From NCBI GenBank assembly GCA_016794125.1, contig JAEUKT010000001.1, positions 248,001 to 312,000 of the forward strand: a stretch of 64,000 nt of DNA. The letters are read 5' to 3'. The position numbers were made by a program, and so were the translations under genes. This document shows positions 26,217 to 33,937 of the stretch, one piece after another; position 1 is the stretch's first letter; the number at the start of each line of letters is the position of its first letter. This stretch comes from Alphaproteobacteria bacterium. GTDB taxonomy: Bacteria; Pseudomonadota; Alphaproteobacteria; Micavibrionales; UBA2020. The notes beneath the pieces are model-generated. The model was not told the DNA's origin. It saw nothing but the letters and a program-made list of their open reading frames with translations, and did not search any database.

Positions 26217-26291
26217 TTAGGGCTTCGGCGCTGCGGGCTTCGGCGCTTTGGGCGCTTGTTGCTGCGGCTTTTGTTGGGTAGGACCAGCCAT
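26217..26291 (-). CDS. 24-residue Pro/Gln/Lys/Ala-rich small ORF
   Basis: On the minus strand, ATG at 26289-26291 is preceded by a perfect GGAGG (26298-26302) with 6 bases spacing, and the frame closes at TAA (26217-26219). The peptide begins MAGPTQQKPQQQ and continues with APK and APKP units; it has no hydrophobic segment and is basic. A shared terminator lies just downstream. The ideal initiation site and terminator support a translated gene, but so short a low-complexity frame could still be chance. Function unknown. Confidence 0.5.
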   Translation of the reverse strand: MAGPTQQKPQQQAPKAPKPAAPKP

Positions 26292-26394
26292 TGTATGCCT
26301 CCATGATTTGTTGTTGTTTTGTGTAAGCCTATTCAGGCTACGCCCGCGAGAAAACGCGACCAGAAGAATTTTCGTCGGTACACGAGACCAAAAA

Positions 26395-27120
26395 TTAGCC
26401 GCCTGAAATCTTTGCGACTATTATTGCGACGATTTTTGCATAATCGTTTTTTCGCTGCGCTGAGAACGATTGATCCGAGGTGAGTCGCGCAAAAGCGACT
26501 CCGGCAGCATCGAGTCCCGCCGCGTAAACGACGCGCTGCCCGTTATACGTCGCCACGTATTCCTCGGTCGTGCGGATGCAGGCGGCGGCGAAATCGTAAT
26601 GCCACAAAAACGCCTCGACCGCCTTCACGCGGCCCATCGCGGCAGCGGCGGTCACGGGCGTCCAGCCGCTGGCATTGGCGACATCGGGTTTCATGCCCGC
26701 TTCCACCGCCTGCCGCAACTGTTCCTCGATCTCGTCATCGCGCGACCATTTCGCCATATATTGCGCGAGCGTCGAGCCGTGGGAGCCGGAGCGGTCATTC
26801 AGCCCCTTCCCCCGTTTCATCAACGCCTGTTCCAGCCAATGATTGGTCAACAGCCGCCCCGTGACCGGCGCATTTGCCGCCGCGATATTAAACGGCGTGT
26901 CACCCGCGCCGTTGGTTTGATGCGGATCAGCCCCTGCCTGCAGCAGCATGTTGACGATGTCCTCCACATCTTTCCCCGCACTCTCGGCGGCGGCGGCATA
27001 ATGCAGAACCGTCCAGCCTTTATCATCCACAAGGTTTACATCCTGCGGCGACACGGCGAGCCAGTCGCCGACGGTGTGGAAGTTATGTTTGGCTGCATGT
27101 AGAAAAATATCAGATGTCAT
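26395..27120 (-). CDS. Ankyrin-repeat protein, 241 residues
   Basis: The N-terminal half has ankyrin units with the typical helix pattern: NLVDDKGWTVLHYAAAAESAG, then a unit containing NMLLQAGADPHQTNGAGDTPFNIAA. A central helical region follows, then another unit around GWTPVTAAAAMGRVKAVEAFL. No signal peptide or membrane span is visible. Its start codon overlaps the stop of the upstream AT-rich membrane gene by 4 bases (ATGA), so translation is likely coupled to it. Its binding partner is unknown. Confidence 0.8.
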   Translation of the reverse strand: MTSDIFLHAAKHNFHTVGDWLAVSPQDVNLVDDKGWTVLHYAAAAESAGKDVEDIVNMLLQAGADPHQTNGAGDTPFNIAAANAPVTGRLLTNHWLEQALMKRGKGLNDRSGSHGSTLAQYMAKWSRDDEIEEQLRQAVEAGMKPDVANASGWTPVTAAAAMGRVKAVEAFLWHYDFAAACIRTTEEYVATYNGQRVVYAAGLDAAGVAFARLTSDQSFSAQRKNDYAKIVAIIVAKISGG

Positions 27121-27686
27121 TGCTTAATATTCGATCCGTGATCGATCTTCTTGGTAGGCACGCCAAGTTCATCTCTCGAAATGCTGCTTTGGCTACTGCA
27201 TTGGAAGGAACTAGCTAAAATCCATATCCATAGCGTAATCAAAAATGTAGCCAAAAAGTTAATAATGATAATTTTTTTGGTGTCTTGGTGCTTAGCGCCA
27301 TAAATGAATAATCTCTTTTCCAAGTAGTAGCTCATCGAAAACATGATAGCCACAACAGGAAGCGATAAGACGCTTTTGATTACAAAAGGTGAATATTCGG
27401 CAGGTCCTCTCATATATAAATGATGAAAGCCAGCCGTTAATAAAACTCCAGAGACTAGCGGTAAAAAGCCAGATGCCCATATGCGTCCTGACAGGCTTTT
27501 TTTAGTTAAATAACAGATAAGAAAAATCTTGAGTATAAAAATAAGAATATATGCGGGTGAAAAGGCAATCGCATAAAAATAAAGGTCTATCGCAAACTTT
27601 GATATGGTAGTGCCACCGCAGGCATATGCCTGCGATGGCAAAAATCCGAGAACCATAACAAGTGGTAAAGAAAAGCGCGTGAACAC
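27117..27686 (-). CDS. AT-rich multi-pass membrane protein, 189 residues
   Basis: The product begins with a signal-like hydrophobic stretch (LPLVMVLGFLPSQAYACGG). Three to four further membrane segments follow around residues 35-58, 68-88, 100-120 and 140-162, then a polar Ser/Cys-containing tail. No family is recognised. The gene is visibly AT-richer than its neighbours, with many Ile, Lys, Phe and Tyr codons, suggesting recent acquisition or fast divergence. It overlaps the downstream ankyrin gene by 4 bases and follows the glutamine synthetase homologue by 4 bases on the same strand. Confidence 0.72.
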   Translation of the reverse strand: MFTRFSLPLVMVLGFLPSQAYACGGTTISKFAIDLYFYAIAFSPAYILIFILKIFLICYLTKKSLSGRIWASGFLPLVSGVLLTAGFHHLYMRGPAEYSPFVIKSVLSLPVVAIMFSMSYYLEKRLFIYGAKHQDTKKIIIINFLATFLITLWIWILASSFQCSSQSSISRDELGVPTKKIDHGSNIKQ

Positions 27687-27690
27687 GCCG

Positions 27691-29040
27691 TCACACGTTC
27701 AACAACAAATTCTCCCGCTCCCATGACGAGATCACGGTGTTGTAGGCCTTGTATTCGGCTTCCTTGATCGCGACATAGGTTTTGACGAAGCGTTCGCCGA
27801 GCAGGTTGGAGAGCGGCTTGCAGGCCTTGAATTTTTTCAGCGCGTCGGTGAGCGAGCCCGGGAGCGTGTGGCCTTTTTTATAGGCGCTGCCCTTGATCTG
27901 TTCCGACGGCTCGATCTCCTCGATCATACCCAGCAAACCGCAGGCGAGCGTGGAGGCGATGGTGAGGTACGGGTTGCCATCGGCGCCCGGCAGGCGGTTT
28001 TCGATGCGGCGGTTTTCGGGCTTCGACACCGGAATGCGCAGGCCCGCGGTGCGGTTATCGACGCCCCATTCGACGTTGATCGGGCTGTCGGTTTCCTTGT
28101 GCCCGAAGCGGCGATACGAATTCACGTTCGGCGCGAAGAGCGGAATGGCGTAAGGCAGGTAACGCTGCAAACCGCCGACGTAATGGCGCAGCAGCGCGCT
28201 GTCGTTACCCGCATCGGTTGCGAAGATGTTCTTGCCGGTTTTCTTGCTGACGACCGACTGGTGGATGTGCATGGCCGAACCCGGTTCCGTCTGCATCGGC
28301 TGCGCCATAAAGGTCGCATACACGCCGTGACGGATCGCGACTTCGCGCGAGGTGCGCTTGAACAGGAACGCCTGATCCGCCAGTTCAACGGGGTCGCCGT
28401 GGTTGAAGTTAACCTCGATCTGCGCCGCGCCCGCTTCATGCGACAGCGTGTCGATGTCGATGTTCTGCTTTTCGCAGTAATCATAGACGTCTTCGAACAC
28501 GGGGTCGAATTCGTTGACGGCATCGATGCCGTAGGCCTGACGGCCGATTTCCTGACGGCCCGTGCGGCCAACCGGCGGCTGTAGCGGAATGTCGGGATCG
28601 GTATTGACGGCGACGAGGTAGAATTCAAGCTCCGGCGCAACAACGGGCGTCCAGCCGCGTTTATCGTATTCTTTCACAATCATCTTCAGCAGCTGGCGGG
28701 ACGACAGCGGCACGGGGGTGTCGTCGGAATAGAACGCGTCGCAGATGATCTGCGCGGTCGGTTCCTGATACCACGGCACGAAACGGACGGTCGCCTCGTC
28801 CGGCGTCAGGTAAACGTCGCCATAGGTCGGGCTGATATGCTCGTCCAGCTCGTCGGGGTAGTTGCCGGTGACCGTCTGGGCGAAGACCGATTCCGGCAGC
28901 GGCATGCCGCGTTCGCGCAGGATGCGCAGGAGTTTATCGGCGGGGATAATCTTGCCGCGCGCGATGCCGGCCATGTCGGGGACAAGGCATTCCACCTCGG
29001 TAATCTTGTGTTCCCGGATGAATTCTTCTAGCTTGTCCAT
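27691..29040 (-). CDS. puuA: Glutamine synthetase family protein, probable gamma-glutamylputrescine synthetase
   Basis: This 449-residue protein has the GS beta-grasp N-domain (VECLVPDMAGIARGKIIP) and the catalytic domain with the metal-binding APELEFYL, the HEAGAAQIEVNF segment, GSAMHIHQS and the ATP-binding SYRRFGHK. The substitution pattern and lack of the adenylylation-site end fit the PuuA/GlnT-like group, which joins glutamate to amines such as putrescine, rather than GlnA. An FAD oxidoreductase lies back to back with it, as in polyamine catabolic clusters. An AGGAG ribosome site precedes the ATG. The exact amine is unknown. Confidence 0.85.
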   Translation of the reverse strand: MDKLEEFIREHKITEVECLVPDMAGIARGKIIPADKLLRILRERGMPLPESVFAQTVTGNYPDELDEHISPTYGDVYLTPDEATVRFVPWYQEPTAQIICDAFYSDDTPVPLSSRQLLKMIVKEYDKRGWTPVVAPELEFYLVAVNTDPDIPLQPPVGRTGRQEIGRQAYGIDAVNEFDPVFEDVYDYCEKQNIDIDTLSHEAGAAQIEVNFNHGDPVELADQAFLFKRTSREVAIRHGVYATFMAQPMQTEPGSAMHIHQSVVSKKTGKNIFATDAGNDSALLRHYVGGLQRYLPYAIPLFAPNVNSYRRFGHKETDSPINVEWGVDNRTAGLRIPVSKPENRRIENRLPGADGNPYLTIASTLACGLLGMIEEIEPSEQIKGSAYKKGHTLPGSLTDALKKFKACKPLSNLLGERFVKTYVAIKEAEYKAYNTVISSWERENLLLNV

Positions 29041-29066
29041 GAAAGGCTCCTGTAGGTTACATAATT

Positions 29067-30365
29067 TTGAGCAATATCGCCGATAATTCTACCCGTTTTC
29101 GCTCTGTCTGGTACCAAATCTCGGCAAATGCGCATGCCGAGACTCTAGGTTCTCTGCAAGAGCCCGTCAACTGCGACATTTGTGTAATCGGAGGCGGTTT
29201 TTCCGGACTTTCCGCCGCTTTTGAGCTCAGTTTACGCGGATTTTCCGTTATTATTCTGGAAAGTGATAAAATCGCCCATTCCGCCTCCGGTAAAAACGGC
29301 GGCCAGATGCAGCGCGGCTTCCCGAAATCACCCAAATACCTGATCGACAAATACGGCAAGACCGATGCCAAGCTGATGAGCGATGTGACGGTCGAAGGCA
29401 TCGGGCTGATCAAGCAGCGCATCACGGACTTTAATATAGACTGCGCCTTCAAACCCGGCGTACTGGTCACGGCCTATACCGAGGGACAGCTGGGCGACCT
29501 GAAGGCCGATAGCGACGGCTGGGCGGAACTGGGTTATCCCGAAATGCGCATCCTTGATGCGTCGGAAACCAGAAACATCGTCCATGTGCCTCAATATATA
29601 GGCGGCCAGCTGGACGAGGTCGGCGGCCATTTCCACCCCTATAATTACGCCCAAGGCCTCGCCCGCGCCGCGGTCGCCAAGGGCTGCCGCATATATGAAG
29701 ACAGCCGTGCGATCGAGATTATTCAAGGCGACACGCCACGGGTGCGCACGGCGAAGGGCGAAGTGACCGCGAAATACGTCATCCTTGGCGGCGCGATCAA
29801 GGCGAAAGGCACGGAATCCCTCACGCGCCGTTCCATCACCGCCGCCGCGCATGTGATAGCGACAGAACCACTGACGCAAGAAATGGCCGACAGCATCATG
29901 AGCCGCAAAGTGGCGGTATCCGATGCGCGCTTCATCATGGATTATTACCGCCTGTCGGAAGACAACCGGCTGCTGTTCGGAGGCAACTGCAATTACAGCG
30001 ACATGGATATGCCGGGCGAGGATAAACGCCTGCGCGAGCGCATGCTGAAAATCTTCCCGCAACTGGCGAACACCAAAATCGACCATTGCTGGTACGGGCC
30101 GCTGGAATTCACCATCAACCGGCTGCCCGGTCTCGGGCGCCTGTCCAAGAATGTGTATTATGCACATGGCTTTGGCGGCCAGGGCGTAGTCGCGACCAAT
30201 ATCCTCGGCAAGGTAGTGGCGGAAACTGTGGCGGGTCAGGCAGAGCGTTTCGACGTGTTTGCCCGCGTCAAACATCAGGATTTCCCCGGCGGAAACTGGC
30301 TCAAACGCCCGCTTTTCGTGCTGGGCATGACATGGTTCCGGATGCGCGACGCCCTGTCTGGTTAG
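29067..30365 (+). CDS. FAD-dependent oxidoreductase, PuuB-like
   Basis: This 432-residue DAO-family enzyme has the FAD Rossmann motif CVIGGGFSGLSAAFELSLRG (residues 39-58) with ILESDKI, the family GKNGGQMQRGF loop, and a C-terminal HGFGGQGVVATNILGKVVAE. This arrangement is typical of gamma-glutamylputrescine oxidase and related amine oxidoreductases. Start: no ATG occurs before the FAD motif, so TTG at 29067 is the likely start, only 26 bases from the divergent puuA-like start. Together with that gene it probably oxidises a glutamylated amine. Confidence 0.85.
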   Translation: MSNIADNSTRFRSVWYQISANAHAETLGSLQEPVNCDICVIGGGFSGLSAAFELSLRGFSVIILESDKIAHSASGKNGGQMQRGFPKSPKYLIDKYGKTDAKLMSDVTVEGIGLIKQRITDFNIDCAFKPGVLVTAYTEGQLGDLKADSDGWAELGYPEMRILDASETRNIVHVPQYIGGQLDEVGGHFHPYNYAQGLARAAVAKGCRIYEDSRAIEIIQGDTPRVRTAKGEVTAKYVILGGAIKAKGTESLTRRSITAAAHVIATEPLTQEMADSIMSRKVAVSDARFIMDYYRLSEDNRLLFGGNCNYSDMDMPGEDKRLRERMLKIFPQLANTKIDHCWYGPLEFTINRLPGLGRLSKNVYYAHGFGGQGVVATNILGKVVAETVAGQAERFDVFARVKHQDFPGGNWLKRPLFVLGMTWFRMRDALSG

Positions 30366-30419
30366 GGATTAATTTTCTTTTTACTTTTCAACGGTATGGT
30401 TATTAGACAAGGGAGCCCC

Positions 30420-31352
30420 ATGTCCGATAAATACCGCCTGATCACCCGCGCCGACCTCGATGGCATCGCCTGCGCCGTTCTGTTGAAAGAACTCGGCATG
30501 GTCGAAGAAATAAAATTCGCGCATCCGAAAGACATGCAGCACGGATTGATCACCGTGACGGACAAGGACATCATCGCCAACCTGCCCTATAACGCCGCCG
30601 CGCATTTATGCTTTGACCATCACGCCAGCGAAGGCGAACGCAACAAGGAAAAACCGGCGAACCTGATCCTCGATACCGCAGCGCCCTCGGCTGCGCAAGT
30701 CATCTTCCGTCATTACGGCGGCCGTGAAAAATTCCCGAACGTGTCGCAGGAAATGCTCGACGCGACCGACAAAATTGACTCCGCCGATGTGTCGCAAAGC
30801 GACATCCTCGACCCCAAGGGCTGGGTGCTGCTGGGCTTCATCATGGATAACCGCACCGGCCTTGGGCGTTACAAGGAATTCCGCATCAATAACTTCCAAT
30901 TGATGTATGACCTGATCGAAATTTTGCGCAAGAACAGCGACATCAACGACATCCTGCGCCTGCAGGACGTGGCGGAGCGCGTGCGCATGTATGCCGAACA
31001 CAGCAAGCTTGCCCGCCACCAGATCATGAAATGCGCGCAGGTGGAAAAGAACCTTGTGATCCTCGATTACCGTCACGAGAAAGAGCTTTACACCACCAAC
31101 CGCTTCACCGTCTATGCACTGTTCCCCAAGGCAAATATGTCGATGCATATCCTGCCGGGCGATGACGGCAAGGCGACTGTTTTCGCGGTCGGCAAATCGG
31201 TGCTGAACCGCACGTCCCCGCTCGATGTCGGCGCGCTGATGCTCGAATACGGCGGCGGCGGCCACAAGGCCGTCGGCACCTGCCAGGTCGAAGTCGCGAA
31301 ATCCGAACAGGTACGCAAGGAACTGATCGAGAAGATCACGTCCGCTGGCTGA
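30420..31352 (+). CDS. DHH/DHHA1-family phosphoesterase
   Basis: An AAGGGAG site precedes ATG 30420. The 310-residue protein has the DHH-family motifs: TRADLDGIACAVLL (acidic residues 12 and 14), CFDHHASEGE (D66 H67 H68) and DKIDSADV. A C-terminal DHHA1-like domain ends in YGGGGHKAVGTCQ. Such proteins cleave small phosphodiesters (nanoRNA, pAp or c-di-AMP/pGpG type) or polyphosphate, and the present sequence does not decide which. Metal ligands look intact. It appears monocistronic. Confidence 0.85.
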   Translation: MSDKYRLITRADLDGIACAVLLKELGMVEEIKFAHPKDMQHGLITVTDKDIIANLPYNAAAHLCFDHHASEGERNKEKPANLILDTAAPSAAQVIFRHYGGREKFPNVSQEMLDATDKIDSADVSQSDILDPKGWVLLGFIMDNRTGLGRYKEFRINNFQLMYDLIEILRKNSDINDILRLQDVAERVRMYAEHSKLARHQIMKCAQVEKNLVILDYRHEKELYTTNRFTVYALFPKANMSMHILPGDDGKATVFAVGKSVLNRTSPLDVGALMLEYGGGGHKAVGTCQVEVAKSEQVRKELIEKITSAG

Positions 31353-31434
31353 TATGGGAATTTAAATCCCTATTCCCCTCACCAGCCCCTCCCGCTACAC
31401 TCCGGTTAGTTTCAACGCGAACGGAGCGCGATCG

Positions 31435-31782
31435 ATGAAAGACGTTTTCAACTGGCTGGCCGGCAAACCTTCTCATCAATACACGCTGGGCGGCGACAGC
31501 AATTCGATCAAGTTCAACCGCGCGGCGCGCTTCGTTGAACGCGTGGTCTCGGTGCCGCCGATGGCCGTTGGCGCGGCGCTGATTGCCCTGTCTGTCCCGT
31601 CAGTCCTGATCGCCCCGCCGGCAGCGGCGACGTTCTTTGTAACGGGCGTCGCGATGGCGGCCTTCGGCAAGGCGGCAGGCCTGTTCAAGGGAGGTGTTAC
31701 CCACCTGCTGGCAGCCGGCGCATCCAGCCTTGCAGACCATCTGTCCAAACCCAAGACCCAAACGGCGCCAAAAGCCGGTTAA
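31435..31782 (+). CDS. Hypothetical small membrane-associated protein
   Basis: This 115-residue protein has an N-terminal polar section, two short hydrophobic segments around residues 41-65 and 67-82 (GAALIALSVPSVLIAPPAA, TFFVTGVAMAAFG), and a small-residue-rich helix with SSLADHLSK near the end. GGAGCG precedes the ATG. I recognise no family. It lies between the DHH phosphoesterase and fdxA on the same strand with gaps of 82 and 64 bases. Confidence 0.65.
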   Translation: MKDVFNWLAGKPSHQYTLGGDSNSIKFNRAARFVERVVSVPPMAVGAALIALSVPSVLIAPPAAATFFVTGVAMAAFGKAAGLFKGGVTHLLAAGASSLADHLSKPKTQTAPKAG

Positions 31783-31846
31783 CAGCCGACTTGAACAGCT
31801 GCACAGGAAGGCGTATAAAACCCTGATAAAAGGGTGAGATATCGTC

Positions 31847-32185
31847 ATGACCTATGTCGTCACAGACATCTGTATTAAATGCAAATATACCGACTGCGTG
31901 GAAGTCTGCCCCGTGGACTGCTTCTACGAGGGTGAAAACATGCTTGTGATTAACCCCGACGAATGTATCGACTGCGGTGTCTGCATCCCCGAATGCCCGA
32001 TTGACGCGATTGTTACGGATATTGACCCCCGCGGCGAGCCGTTCCTGGAACTCAACCGCGAGTTTTCGACCGGCCCGTGGCCCAACCTGACAAAGAAAAA
32101 GCCCGCACTGCCCGAGGCGGAGGAGTTCAAGGACACCCCCAACAAGCTGTCCCTGTTCAGCCCCGAACCCGGCGACGGCGACTAA
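31847..32185 (+). CDS. fdxA: 7Fe ferredoxin (FdxA type)
   Basis: This 112-residue ferredoxin has cysteines at 9, 12, 17, 21, 25, 40, 43, 46 and 50, the spacing of Azotobacter FdI-type proteins that carry one [3Fe-4S] and one [4Fe-4S] cluster. The family C-terminal extension ([10 protein letters not shown]) is present. It acts as a low-potential electron carrier in the cytoplasm. In alphaproteobacteria fdxA often lies close to a carD-type gene, as here (33138), although an unknown ORF is interposed. Confidence 0.95.
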   Translation: MTYVVTDICIKCKYTDCVEVCPVDCFYEGENMLVINPDECIDCGVCIPECPIDAIVTDIDPRGEPFLELNREFSTGPWPNLTKKKPALPEAEEFKDTPNKLSLFSPEPGDGD

Positions 32186-32246
32186 TATTTGACATAATTA
32201 TGCACATGTGTTAGCCTATCCCAGTTTTTAAAATGGGGAGAGCCAC

Positions 32247-32897
32247 ATGACCAATTTTCCGCAAACCGAACGCGCCGTGAAATATGCCGCTGAGTCCTAC
32301 AGCGATATGGGCGGCTTCCCCAACGGCATCAAACCCATCCTCGCCAACGCGCTGCAGACCATCCAGACGCTAGTGGACCGCCCTGATGACGAGAAAGACG
32401 GGCTGATGGCGGCGACTGCCCTACTCCTCAGCAAAGACATGACGGTTTACAAAGAACCCCCTCAAAACATTGAATCATACTCCTCGCAAGTGCAGCAAAT
32501 TCTTGATGACGCCAATGCCAGCCGCGGATCGTCCAACCCCTATGCCGCATCGCCCGACCTGATGCAGATCGGGCTGGCGATGGCGCTGGCTGCGCGCGAT
32601 ACAGTATTGAGCATGTACAGCGGCTTGAAGGAACAAATTGATTTGATCGCTCAAGAAGACCCGCGCATGCTTAAAACGATGCAGCGCGAGATGGAAAAGG
32701 TATTGGCCGCCCAGCCGAATTACGACAGCTTCTTCACGGGCGCGCAGCCCCGCCTGGAGGGCGCAGCCAAAGAATTCATGAATGAAACCAAGGCGATTAC
32801 CGATGATGTGATCGCCCATTTCGCGACCTATACCAGCCCCGCAGCAGCCGATGCCAAGCCTGCCGCAAAAAAGGGCGGCAAGAGCTTCGACCTGTAA
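32247..32897 (+). CDS. Hypothetical helical protein, 216 residues
   Basis: GGGGAGAG precedes the ATG. The sequence is largely alpha-helical, without a signal peptide or membrane span, and ends in an Ala/Lys-rich tail (PAAADAKPAAKKGGK) resembling the tails of phasins and nucleoid-associated proteins. I do not recognise a domain. It lies between fdxA and the carD-type gene and is followed by a strong 13-bp hairpin. Confidence 0.65.
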   Translation: MTNFPQTERAVKYAAESYSDMGGFPNGIKPILANALQTIQTLVDRPDDEKDGLMAATALLLSKDMTVYKEPPQNIESYSSQVQQILDDANASRGSSNPYAASPDLMQIGLAMALAARDTVLSMYSGLKEQIDLIAQEDPRMLKTMQREMEKVLAAQPNYDSFFTGAQPRLEGAAKEFMNETKAITDDVIAHFATYTSPAAADAKPAAKKGGKSFDL

Positions 32898-32919
32898 CGA
32901 TCTGAACAGCTTAGCTAAA

Positions 32920-32948
32920 CCCGATACCCCGGATTCCGGGGTATCGGG
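32920..32948. terminator. Perfect 13-bp hairpin without a U-tract
   Basis: CCCGATACCCCGG (32920-32932) pairs perfectly with CCGGGGTATCGGG (32936-32948) around a 3-base loop. No T-run follows, so it may be a 3'-end stabiliser or transcriptional barrier rather than a classical intrinsic terminator. It lies 22 bases after the hypothetical gene. Confidence 0.45.
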
Positions 32949-33137
32949 CGTTGTGCAGACGGCCTGTGGATAATAGCGACTAGATAATTGTCATTTAACA
33001 CTTTTTTAAGATTTGTCTTGTCATTTTATGGCATTTCCTGTACAGTCTTTTTAAATGACGTAAGTGCGTCCGCTACTCGAGTATTCTGTTAAATACGTTC
33101 CGTGCATCCCGGGACCTTACTATAGAAAAGAGGCACC

Positions 33138-33875
33138 ATGGCGAAGATCACCAAAGGCAAGGCAAAGACCACCGGCACCACCAAGAAGCCCGCCGCGGCA
33201 AAACCCGCCCCCGCAGTCGCGAAGAAGACTGCCACCGCCGTTAAAGTAACGGTCAAGGGCAAGACGACCATGAAGGTCGCTCCTCCCGTGCAGAAAGCAA
33301 AACCCGCACCTCAAGTTCAAAAAGCTGCCCCGGCTCCGGTCGCCGCAGCCCCTGTGGCCGCTCCGGTCGCCAAGAAGCCCGAAAAGCTCGATTTCACCAC
33401 CGGTGACTTCGTGGTTTATCCCGCCCATGGCGTCGGCTATGTCGAAGGCGTCGAAACGACGACCATCGCCGGCATGGAAATCACCCTTTACACCATCTGC
33501 TTCGAAAAAGACCGCATGCGCCTGAAACTGCCGGTTTCCAAAGTGAAATCGTCCGGCCTGCGCAAACTGTCCTCCAAGGACCGCCTGAAGGATGCGCTCG
33601 CAACCCTGCAGGGCCGCAGCCAGACCCGCCGCGTGATGTGGAGCCGCCGCGCGCAGGAATACGAAGCAAAGATCAACTCGGGCGACCCTGTTGCGATTGC
33701 CGAAGTGCTGCGCGACCTCCGCAAGGACACCGACGAAAGCGAACAGTCCTACAGCGAACGCCAGATCTATCAGGCCGCGCTGGAGCGTCTTGCCCGCGAA
33801 GTCGCCGCGATCGAAAAGATCGACGAAAAGAAAGCCGCCGAGAAACTGGAAGCAGTCCTCTCGAACGTCGCTTAA
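33138..33875 (+). CDS. CarD-family RNA polymerase-binding regulator with basic N-terminal tail
   Basis: This 245-residue protein has a CarD/CdnL core. The RNA-polymerase-interacting domain starts at LDFTTGDFVVYPAHGVG (about residue 80) and is followed by the helical DNA-contacting domain (SKDRLKDALATLQGRSQTRRVMWSRR in parts). CarD proteins bind the RNA polymerase beta subunit and stabilise open promoter complexes. The first 80 residues are almost only Lys, Ala, Pro, Thr and Val, with KKPAAAKP- and KAKPAPQ-type units like histone H1 tails, which is longer than usual for CarD. An AGAGG ribosome site and a strong terminator bracket the gene. Confidence 0.9.
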   Translation: MAKITKGKAKTTGTTKKPAAAKPAPAVAKKTATAVKVTVKGKTTMKVAPPVQKAKPAPQVQKAAPAPVAAAPVAAPVAKKPEKLDFTTGDFVVYPAHGVGYVEGVETTTIAGMEITLYTICFEKDRMRLKLPVSKVKSSGLRKLSSKDRLKDALATLQGRSQTRRVMWSRRAQEYEAKINSGDPVAIAEVLRDLRKDTDESEQSYSERQIYQAALERLAREVAAIEKIDEKKAAEKLEAVLSNVA

Positions 33876-33893
33876 TCCTTTCGCCAAAGATTA

Positions 33894-33927
33894 AAAAAAC
33901 GGCCTCCGGTTTCGGGGGCCGTTTTTT
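33894..33927 (+). terminator. Terminator after the carD-type gene
   Basis: AAAAAACGGCC pairs with GGCCGTTTTTT (ending 33927), with an inner TCCG/CGGG extension, and has a T-run. It lies between convergent genes and can act on both strands because the A-run gives a T-run on the minus strand. Confidence 0.92.
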
Positions 33928-33937
33928 ATGGCTTGCT

